DNA of 64,000 nt, taken from the NCBI GenBank assembly GCA_024867545.1, contig JANFNE010000003.1:1426001-1490000 (forward strand), written 5' to 3'. Both the position numbers and the translations under genes were made by a program. Below the pieces are notes generated by a model. That model was not told the DNA's origin. It worked only from the letters and a program-made list of their open reading frames with translations, and ran no database searches. The DNA is from Phytopythium helicoides (lineage: Eukaryota > Oomycota > Peronosporomycetes > Pythiales > Pythiaceae). This document shows, piece after piece, positions 55,559-64,000 of this stretch (its first letter is position 1; each line of letters starts with the position of its first letter).

Positions 55559-57042
55559 TCACGTACTCAACGTTTCTCCGATCATATTTTGTACAAGAAG
55601 GTCCTCCACGATTTCATGCTCTTGTGCGATCACTGCTTCCATCGCCTGAACTCCAAATTCAAGGAAAGGCTTGAGCCTCCAGAGTGGACACTTGGTTTCT
55701 CCATCAACATCAAAAACTCTTGCGCTCCAACAAGACTCGACTATGGTCGCACGAGAGCCATCAGACATACCACTTCCCTGCTTCAATACACGAATTGTCG
55801 TCGTGATGATTGTGACGCCTTCAACAACCGTCTGTCCTTTCATCTCAGGTTTCGCCTCAGAGACTGTCACAAATACGATACGGCCATCTTCATCAAACTT
55901 GCGAGTAATGCAGCTGACCGAGTTGGAAATCTCGAATCCATTGTAGATACCTTGTATGCTCATGCTGACTTTGACTGTGTCATCATTAGTGTTCAATAGC
56001 TAAAGGAAAATTCAACCCGCGTTAGTACACTCCCGGACCCGTCAAGTTGAATCGATAACTGTACCTTTACAGATTGCACGGATGGCTGGCGGAGACGAAT
56101 ATCAGCCAAGTAGTTCCACACCATCTTCTCAACAGCACCGATCCCAAACGGCAAGCTGGATCGTGTAATGAACTCCAATTGAGCATCGTTGCGAAACACC
56201 TCATTGTTTGTGAGGCATTTTCGGCTGGCAATTGATTGGTCGGCAAGTCCAAACACTGCCCAGACGTGATCGACTTCAGCGTACTTCTTGTCCAACCGGG
56301 ATCGGAGGCTATCAAAGATATTCGGTGAATTCAACTCACACAATTCACGGTAATTAATTGTAGGAGAGACTTCATTGGCTTCAATTTCCACCTCCTGTTA
56401 CCATATCATCAACGAATGAGCAGGGAACCCATGCGAAAATTACTACATTTGTACATGAAGTGAACGTACCATTCGCTTCGGTTGCTTTAATATAGCGCGC
56501 CGCACAGTGCGCAAATATCGGCTCTGCAGTTCGAGCAGCTTGCGTAGATGCACATTCTTGGCCTCTGCTCTCTCACGATATTGTCTTTGCTTTGTCGCAA
56601 TTGCATTCCACATCGGTTGACAGTGACAAGAGCCCTTCGTGCATCTGCTTGCTTCAGCACCTGTGGAATTCCGAACCGAGGCCAACTCTTTTGCTCTCTT
56701 CTGTGCTTCCTGCAACTGTGCGGCAAGGCGCTCGATTTCGTTCTCCAGCTTGTGGACTTGATCTTTATGAGTCTCTCTCCTTCGCATCGTCAGTGCACGA
56801 CTTTTCTTGATATCCTCTGGAGCTCTACCTTGTGTGGGCGAAGTGGTCGATGACGACTCGCTGGATCCGTCTGATCGTGCGACGACTTGTTCATCAACTG
56901 AGAGCAGTTCATCGAGGCTGACACAGAAAGCCAAGTAAGGAGAGTCGGCAGATAGCATTGACGGGGATAGATTGTACGCATCATCCATATCGAAGAGCTC
57001 ATGAGCGCTTCGCATGATCAACTCAAATTCGTCGAGGTCCAT
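55559..57042 (-). CDS. Subfamily Y protein Y4 (inverted copy of Y1)
   Basis: Exons 57042-56470, 56394-56065 and 55999-55559; about 447 aa. Exon 1 has the same reading as Y1 (MDLDEFELIMRSAHELFDMD, SVDEQVVARS). Exon 2 is distinct near its middle (CLTNNEVFRNDAQLEFITRS). Exon 3 is closer to Y2 (GIYNGFEISN). This mosaic pattern suggests gene conversion between array members. The tail is altered: after MIGETLST a stop comes early at 55559, where Y1 goes on SDFRQVH. Frame otherwise intact. Confidence 0.75.
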
Positions 57043-57731
57043 GGTCGCTGCCAGCTCGATGAAGTCAGAGTGAGCTGAGTGAGCTGAGTGAGCCATCGAT
57101 TTTGTGTCACACGGTTTGAACAATGCAAAACCACTTGGACTTTCTGTTGGAAACAAAGACAAGACTGACCACTGTTCGAGTCGAGCAAGAGTCTCGAACA
57201 AAGCTACAAGTATAACTAACCACTTGCACTCACGACTGAACGGCACTGACGAGCTTGTGACATGCCACTGGATTTTCCTGAGGCGGTGCACATGTTCAAT
57301 TTAGATGTGGTGCTGTCGGTTTTCGAGTAAGCTGAGGCAGGACACACGCACGCAACTCCATGGAGAGATCACGTGTCAAGTTTCACTCCGAACACAATTT
57401 TTTGCTAGCAGTGAACTGTGCGTCGTGCCCATCGGCTAGAGAGTTCGCACAGATGTTTCTGGATACTTCAACCGGCCAAAAGCATCGCCAATTGGTCAAG
57501 TAGCTATCTGCGTGATTGATGCATGCCCGCAAAGTCCTACGTTCTGTGGCACGGTTTCGCATGAACGCTATGGAGTTCTGATCAAGTCACGCGTCAAAAC
57601 CTCCAACGGGTATCCTGGACTGTCACGATGAGCAAATTGTTGATGCGTCACTAGCCTACAAAATGTGCATCTGGCAACGGAGCGAAACATTGGAGCCCAA
57701 AAGCAACTTGTAAAGCTCGACCTTTTAACGA

Positions 57732-57950
57732 TCACGACTGCTTGCGGCGCTGCTTATCCATCGATTGACGCAGCAGCTCGTCCTGGAACTGCTGAAAATG
57801 CACGTTGGCGCTATCGAGGCTTATCATGAAGTCCATGATAGCACCAAAGTCCTGTTTGGCTTCTTTCAACTCGTTGTCGTTCGGGGCACCAGTTAGATAC
57901 GGCGTGAACCGCTGGCAGCGTCGAAAATGTGTGTATGGAGGTGTCGATGG
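57732..57950 (-). pseudogene. 3' fragment of an X gene (inverted copy of the X1 end)
   Basis: Reads from about CQRFTPYLTGAPND through FMISLDSANVHFQQFQDELL to QRRKQS and the stop at 57732-57734. The FMISLDS and RRKQS details occur only in X1, so it derives from that gene. It is cut at 57950, where Y exon 2 begins on the other strand. Confidence 0.8.
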
Positions 57951-58804
57951 GAAGTGGAAATTGAAGCCAACGAAGTCTCTCCTACAATAAATTGCCGTGA
58001 ATGGTGCGAGTTGGAATCACCGAATATCTTTGATAGCCTCCGATCCCGGTTGGACAAGAAGTACGCTGAAGTCGATCACGTCTGGGCAGTGTTTGGAATT
58101 GCCGACCAATCAATTCCCAGCCGAAAATGCCTCACAACGACCGAGTGTTTCCGCGATAGTGCACATCTTGAATTCACTACACGCTCCAGCTTGCCGTTTG
58201 GGATCGGTGCTGTTGAGAAGATGGTGTGGAACTACTTGGCTGATATTCGTCTCCGCCAGCCATCCGTGCAATCTGTAAAGGTACAGTTATCGATTCAACT
58301 TGACGGGTCCGGGAGTGTACTAACGTGCGTTGAATTTTCCTTTAGCTATTGGACACTAATGATGACACAGTCAAAGTCAGCATGAGCATACAAGGTATCT
58401 ACAGTGGATTCGAGATTTCCAACTCGGTCAGCTGCATTACTCGCAAGTTTGATGAGGATGGCCGTATCGTATTTGTGACAGTCTCTGAGGCGAAACCTGA
58501 GATGAAAGGACAGACGGTTGTTGAAGGCGTCACGATCATCTCGACGACAATTCGTGTATTGAAGCCTGGAAGTGGTATGCCCGATGGCTCTCGTGCGACC
58601 ATAGTCGAGTCTTGTTGGAGCGCAAGAGTTTTTGATGTTGACGGAGAAACCAAGTGTCCACCCTGGAGGCTCAAGTCTTTCCTTGAATTTGGAGTTCAGG
58701 CGATGGAAGCAGTGATCGCACAAGAGCATGAAATCGTGGAGGACCTTCTTGTACAAAATATGATCGGAGAAACGTTGAGTAGTGACTTTCGCCAAGTGCA
58801 TTGA
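57951..58804 (+). pseudogene. 5'-truncated Y gene (exons 2 and 3 only)
   Basis: Sequence from about 57953 equals Y1 from about 37313: exon 2 to 58280 and exon 3 58346-58804, one visible change (LKSFLEF for LKPFLEF). Exon 1, with the helix and the Cys cluster, is missing. An open frame starting at 57927 in reversed X sequence runs into exon 2, but this is a by-product of the breakpoint. A START-only protein is conceivable if a promoter exists. Confidence 0.7.
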
Positions 58805-59547
58805 GAAAGTGGCAGATGTGGTACAACTATAATCATGAATGTGCACAAATACGCTGATGGCTTCGTCTTTCTACCAGTGTCGGTAACTGCAATAGATTCT
58901 AGATGGTGTTGAGGCACGTTTGGACTATTTCTCGGCCTCGGAATGCATGTTGACGATATTCGAGTACTGTACGCATTCTTGCTCGAAACCCTGTGTGACT
59001 CATTTCTCGTAATCACAGATTACTGGTCGAGATTGAGTTGGAAGACGGGAAGGCAAACGTTCGAGCGTTAGTACGAATCCTAAACATTGTTTACCATACA
59101 ACAATTCCTCACGGAAAGGGCTTATATGGTTGTTGAGAACTCAACTTTTCTTCACCATAACTCACAATATCGATAGTCGTCGTTCTCTGTTCGTGTCTAT
59201 GTGGAACAACGATTAGTCTCAAAGCGGTAGCGATCTGCAAAGGGGCGGTGCGATATATCCATTATGCTCCGTACGTGGTGTGCTCCAAGCCAAGGATTCC
59301 AGCACCTCAGCATACAGAACCTATCGATACGTTGGACGCGTGCACCGACACACCAAAAACTACAGACCCAACTGTTCCTTAAGTACGAGGAGTTGTATAC
59401 ACATGAGCTCTGTTCGACCACGAACAGTGGCCAGCCTCGTCTCTATTTCATACAGAAATTTGTCGTGCTCGGCCCGTGTGACACAAAGCTCAATCGATGG
59501 CTCACTCAGCGCACTCACATTCTGACTTCACCGTGTTGGCAGCAACC
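58805..59547. other. Intergenic spacer, copy of 38164-38904
   Basis: Matches the spacer between Y1 and the CRN1-linked stub, with small changes (for example tgtgctccaag at 59279 against tgtgccaag). No gene. Here it leads into a complete Y gene, not a stub. Confidence 0.55.
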
Positions 59548-61090
59548 ATGGATTCTGACGAATTTGAGATGTTCATGCAGAGTCTCGATGAGGTCTTCGA
59601 TATGGATGACATGGGTAACCTGCCGATGCTATCTACCGACTCTCCGGACTTCATAGATTTCCGTGGCAATCTTGAAGAGCTGTTCGCGAGTCGCGTGACT
59701 GACCAAATAGAACACGTGCGCATCGACGAACTCAGCAAGTCACCACCGAACACTTCATCGCACTTGACTCAAGGCAGCGATGTTAGCTCAGATGCGAGCC
59801 CTCCAGACACCGCCAAGAAAGGCCATGCGTCTTCGTCTCGAACGAGAGTGACTCACAACGATCAAGTTCGCAAGTTGGAGAATGAGATTGCAAACCTCAT
59901 CGTAGAGCTCCAAGAAGCACAGAAGAGTGCCAAGGAGCTGGCTTTGATTCCACATGCCCAAGGTACTGGTGCTAACAAATGCACAAAGGATTCTTGTTAC
60001 TGTCAACCGATGTGGGAGGCAATAGCGGCGAAGCAACGACAGTACTGAGAGCAGGCGGAGGCCAAGAATGCGCACCTACGCAAGTTGCTTGAGCTGCAGA
60101 GTCGATATTTGCGCGCCGTACGGCTCGCCATTCAAAAACAGCCAAAACGAAAGGTAAGTTCTTTTCGCGTGTGTGTTTGGTTTTCACGAGGGACTGTCTG
60201 CTCATTTGTTGTTAATACGGTGAACAGGACGCGGAAGGTGCAATCCAAGTTGTTACTCCTCCCGTTTATCGATGTGAACTGCAGGGAGCTGGCGAAGCTG
60301 ATATCTTCGACACCCTTCGCTGTCGATTGAACGAGATGTGTGTCCAAGCTGACAGCATATGGGAAGCATTTGGAATTGCAAAACAGCCTCTACCCAGTCG
60401 AAAATGCCTCACAACCACCGAGAGTTTCCGCGATGATGCACATCTTGAATTCATCACGCGCACAAGCCTGCCGTTTGGGATCGGTGCTGTTGAGAAGGTG
60501 GTATGGAACTACTTGGCTGATATTCGTATCCGCCAGCCGTATGTACAGTCTGCAAAGGTATACTCATCGATTCCAATCGGAGTATCTGGAGGTATGCTAA
60601 CATGTATTTGTGTTAAACTTTTTTCCTCTAGGTATTTTGTTCTCGCGGCAATACCATCCAACTCAATTTCGACACAAAAACGATGTACGATGGCTTCGAG
60701 GTTTCCAACTCGCTTACCTGTATTGCCCACAAGTTCACTGAGGACAGCCGTATCGTAATCGCGACCATTACGTTAATTGCGCATGTGGGGAGAGGCCAGA
60801 CTGCGAGCGAAGGCATCAAGACAACCACAACAGCGATTCGGATACTCAAGCGAGGAAGCTGTATGCCTGATGGCTCTCATGCAACCATTCTCGAGTCTTA
60901 TTGGAGCACACGCGCTTTTGACGGCGATGGAGAGACCAAGTGCCCACCTTGTAAGCTCGAACCTTTCCTTGAATTTGGAGTTCAAGCGATGAAAGCAGTG
61001 ATCACGCAAGAGCATGAAATGGTGGAGGATCTTCTTGTGCAAACGTCCCTCGGGTTGGCACCAAGTAAGAAGCCTCGCACCGACACCTAG
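59548..61090 (+). pseudogene. Subfamily Y gene Y8 with one in-frame stop
   Basis: Exon 1 starts MDSDEFEMFMQSLDEVFDMD at 59548; it would end at about 60153. Exon 2 60228-60557 and exon 3 60632-61090 are intact. The only break is TGA at 60046-60048, where sister genes have CGA in AAKQRQYREQAEA. This is a single C-to-T transition. The Cys cluster C-T-K-D-S-C-Y-C is just upstream of the stop. A truncated product of 166 residues would hold only the N-terminal part. This locus shows the state of the Y gene before the CRN segment replaced its 3' part at 39 kb. Confidence 0.75.
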
Positions 61091-61136
61091 TAAAAGTCGA
61101 AGCTAGAACTCAAGCCAAATGATTTAGGGTTGAACT

Positions 61137-61945
61137 TCATTCCGGATTGATTCGTTTTCGCTGTAGTGATTGCCGCAAAAGCTCGTCTTGAAACTGCTGA
61201 AGATGCACATTCGCACTGTCGAGACTCAGCATGAACTCCATGATGGCGCCAAAGTCTTCCTTGGCACGTTCCATTGTTACTTCGTCAGTTTTTCCCATAA
61301 GATACGGCGTAAAACGCTGGCATCGACGTAGACAAGTGTAAGGCTGCGTGTCTGGTATCTGCATCGGTTCACAGACAATTACCCCGTATGTGCGGTAGCC
61401 GCACCTCGTGAACGACTTGTTTGCAAGCTCCACTGGTTCAACAAAGCCTACCCACGCGACAATAACGCGATTCGCTTCGACATATCGCCTCATGACCTGT
61501 CGATATCGAAAGTCGGCGCGTTTGTAGTTTGCGAACAGTTCGATAGCATACTTTTCAACGACGGTGTCAGTCAACGAGTCGAGAGCCTAGATTTACCAAT
61601 GAGCGTCAATCACGTCCATCAAGAACCACATCAGTTGGAAATGAACAGTGCACCTTGGAGCTCTTGAAATAGAGTGGCCCGAGGTGCTTTGCCGAGCCGC
61701 TGAAGAACCGCCAGATGACATCGGACGCTGCACCAGAGTCGAAGGGGAGAAATCCTCGCAAGAAGATGTCGAGATATCTACCATGCTCGCTGTCGTGGAT
61801 GTGCGCGCCACTAGTTGCGTCGGCATCGATACTTGACAGTCCATTGAGCTCGAGAATCTGGTCAATCTGAGCGTGCAGCCCATCGACTTCGTCGATGATG
61901 GTGTCGAACATCTCGGCGTCCGCGTCCAGATCGAACTGGAGTTCA
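61137..61945 (-). pseudogene. 5'-truncated Z gene (inverted copy)
   Basis: Exon c (about 61586-61137) reads TDTVVEKYAIELFANYKRAD through CQRFTPYLMGKTDE to the stop at 61137. Exon b (about 61945-61653) has DLDADAEMFDTIIDEVDGLH, FLRGFLPFD and KHLGPLYFKSSK. Similarity to the Z gene at 15025 stops at about 61945, so the bZIP exon is missing. It is tail-to-tail with Y8, exactly the layout at 15-18 kb inverted. Confidence 0.7.
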
Positions 61946-62298
61946 CACGACTTTCTCGCCAGAGTGTGTACTATGGAGCAAACTGCAAGAGCTTAAAAGG
62001 ATCGTTCTTGGAGGAGCTGTAGCTGTCGGGCTCCATCACAGCCTTTGCAGACTAGAGTGAAACACAATGCTGTTCAAGTTGCGCGTACTAGCACCACGCG
62101 CACTGCTACATTGTAGTCGTTCGGCACGTTCATCCGCTCACCACCCTCCTTCCTGCCTACGCAGCACCGAACTGGAGCTGCTGAACGACGACATCTGCCT
62201 TGAAAGAAAAAAAAAAAGGCACGGCCTACCCATGGATGACATGTCGCTCGCCTGGAACTCACATTGAGAGTCCCACTTGCGCGTTCCAGGCCAAGGCG
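61946..62298. other. Intergenic region, no gene recognised
   Basis: About 350 bases between the truncated Z copy and the X gene at 62299; contains an A-rich run (gaaagaaaaaaaaaaggc near 62201-62219). No motif seen. Confidence 0.4.
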
Positions 62299-63803
62299 AT
62301 GAGCGTGGCTGACAGCGACGACGAGCAGCTCGATGGACTCTTGGAGCTCCTGGCAGGTTCTTGCGAGTCCCCAGGCGAAAATGACACGCTCTGCACACCC
62401 GAGAGCTCTGTTGTGGCGCGTCAAGCGAGCGTGGGGAACGCGATTCGTCAAAGTGAGCCCGTTGGTATGAGCATCTCCAAGCGCACTCGCTTACCAATTG
62501 GACTCTGGTTCTTGCAGCTCGTGAGAAGAAGTATCGGCGCAAGACGGACCCGAATCGTGCACGCAATCAGCGCAATGCGGAGATCAGAGAGCTCAAGCGC
62601 GAGATCGAGGATTTGAGCTCTCTCCTGCGAAAGCTGCGAGTGGGAGCAGGAGCAAAAGGCGGCTGCAGGTGGCTCGCGGAGCTAGCTGTATGAAGAGCAA
62701 TGACTCTGCAAGAAGAGAAGGACTTGTCTGGGCAGAGATCTCTCGCGACCAGCTACAGCAGAGAGTGCGCGCCGAGCGAGAAAACGTCCGGCTGAGGTAT
62801 GCAGTGGAAGAATACAGCAAGCGAGCTGCTACTCTTCATCGATCCGTAGTGAGATCTGTCGAGAGTTTGGTACGTCGCGGCTCATGTTGGCTCCCTTTGT
62901 ATGCACAACGTTGTCTGACAAGCTCTGATCTCCTATGGTGCGCCGCAGCGAAGTTCCAGCAGTCTGCACACTCGTTTCATCAATCGTGTCTACGGGTTGC
63001 CGATCGATATCGATGCAGACACGGCGCTATACAATGAACTGATCGAAGAGATCGTTGCATTACGTGGCGAGGCTGACAAGATGTTCGAGCTCAACGGTTT
63101 GGCAGAGCCTAGTTCCGAGCCTTGTAGCGGCGCGAACATCCACAATACGGACTCTGGTCGCAGCCTTGACATGTTCCTTCGCGGCTTCCTGCCATTTGAC
63201 TTGGATGCTACCGACGACGTCATTTGGCAAATCTACAAGGGCACCGGCAAGCACCGCGGTCCATTGTACTTCAAGAGCTCAAAGGTAAAGCCAGCCAGTC
63301 CTTTGGAAGATGCGGAGTGACACATCTTGCTGACCTTGTGTTCTTGCTGGTAGGTTCTTGGATCTTCAAATGACACCGTGCTCGAAAAGTTTGCGCTTGA
63401 GCTGTTCACAGACCACACGCGCGCAGATTTTCGCTATCGGCAGGTCGTGCGGCGATACAGAGAGGCCGACCGGGTCGTGATTATCTGGGTAGAAGTAGTC
63501 GAGCCGCTGGAGCTCGCCAACAGGTCATTCACTCGGTGCGGATTCCGAGCCAAAGGCGTCATGGTGTGTGAGCCCATGAACATCCCGTCGATGCCGCCAT
63601 ACACACACTTTCGTCGATGCCAACGATTCACGCCGTATCTGACCGGCATGGCGAACGAAACCGAGCTGGAGGAAGCCATGCAGGACTTTAGTGCACTCAT
63701 CAACTTTATCGTGAGTCTAGACACCGCAAAGGTGCACTTCCAGAAGTTCCAGGACGAGTTATTGCGGCAGTCACTGAGCAAGCAGGGTCGCACGCAAATG
63801 TAA
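62299..63803 (+). pseudogene. Subfamily X gene X6, one frame change after the zipper
   Basis: Exon 1 62299-62464 (MSVADSDDEQLDGLLELLAG), intron 62465-62517 (53 nt, GTATGA...TTGCAG), exon 2 from 62518 with KYRRKTDPNRARNQRNAEIR and leucine heptads. In the linker near 62635-62670 the frame changes by 2 mod 3, so the first frame ends at LAELAV and the second continues SARREGLVWAEISRDQLQQR. A 29-nt GT...CAG stretch would fit the phase but is too short for a usual intron, so an indel is more likely. The rest is clean: intron 62870-62948, exon 62949-63284, exon 63354-63803 (FRYRQVVRRYREADRVVIIW, CQRFTPYLTGMANE). The usual W-E-E-I-C is W-A-E-I-S here. The linker is poorly conserved, so a working gene with a short intron cannot be excluded. 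Confidence 0.6.
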
Positions 63804-64000
63804 TCCTGAAACACTCTCATGTAAATGTGCAAGTTGAGGAGCCGAGGGTGGACATCTATTGAAAGCTCGAGCGTGAGGAGTTCCCGCAAGCTGGAGCACG
63901 AAGGGGCGATCTTCTCGGTGCGAATCTTTTTTGACCAAACCGACAGACTTGCGTTTCATCGGCTCACCTTGAAGTGCCGCTCAATTCCTTGGGCTTCCCA
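63804..64000. other. Right edge of the window, possible end of a further gene
   Basis: 197 bases. On the minus strand the last 30 or so bases read WEAQGIERHFK followed by GTGAGC, which could be an exon end of a gene lying to the right. Too short to identify. Confidence 0.25.

Noticed and set aside
57927..58385. A 152-codon plus-strand open frame starting MCVWRCRWEVEIEANE
   Set aside because: Its first residues come from antisense X1 sequence left of a breakpoint and the rest is Y exon 2; it also reads through a recognised intron. It is a junction artefact, not a separate gene.
62636..62664. A 29-nt intron (GTGGGA...TGCAG) restoring the frame of X6
   Set aside because: Phase fits, but every well-supported intron in the window is 53 nt or longer; an indel in a poorly conserved linker is more likely. 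Not fully excluded.
1..63803. Naming the family 'M96 mating-specific protein'
   Set aside because: I recall this label being attached to similar oomycete proteins in databases, but it comes from a different mating-specific gene and says nothing about function here, so no symbol was assigned.
1..64000. tRNA, rRNA genes or CRISPR arrays
   Set aside because: No cloverleaf-like segment with a T-loop motif, no rRNA-like sequence and no regularly spaced short repeats were found on reading.

Overview
The window reads as nuclear DNA of an oomycete, of Phytophthora/Pythium type; I cannot fix the genus. Three lines of evidence point there. The coding regions are compact and split by short GT-AG introns, mostly 53-92 nt. 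Most genes belong to a large paralogous family with an acidic N-terminus, a bZIP-like basic/coiled-coil segment and a START-like C-terminal half, a type I recall as greatly expanded in oomycetes (often labelled 'M96 mating-specific family'). Three Crinkler (CRN)-type effector candidates carry the CRN ubiquitin-like header.

Layout. 1-2202: a divergent pair of family members (subfamily S). 2279-3556: a RIO-family kinase homologue that has lost its catalytic residues. 4944-14610: subfamilies U and T interleaved, some intact (4944-6380, 8003-9353) and some frame-broken. 15025-25018: subfamilies Z, Y and X, several decayed. 25876-34301: subfamily V, one dead copy followed by four minus-strand genes in a row. 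34420-53055: a tandem array with a period near 5.8 kb; each unit holds an X gene, a Y gene, a short 5' stub of a second Y gene and one CRN gene. The last unit ends in an in-frame chimera. 52600-61945: direct and inverted copies of the 15-18 kb and 34-44 kb material, joined at abrupt breakpoints. 62299-63803: a further X gene.

How the parts relate. All family members share four blocks: (i) an acidic, aspartate-rich start; (ii) a basic helix with leucine heptads; (iii) a second helix with a shared W-x3-[IAV] core (W-E-x-I-C-R-x-Q in X, V and Z) leading into an Arg/Glu-rich stretch; (iv) a 200-250 residue beta-rich region ending in a long helix, read here as START-like. By inference they are ligand- or lipid-responsive regulators. 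No ligand or DNA target can be read from the sequence. The CRN genes sit between two broken family members: the 5' end of a Y gene upstream and an X gene lacking its bZIP downstream. They may have been captured by recombination inside the array and may use Y-type promoters.

Caution. Many broken copies differ from intact ones by single-base indels. Residual assembly errors could explain some of them, so each break is given with its position. Exon boundaries come from splice motifs, frame continuity and comparison between paralogues within this window only.
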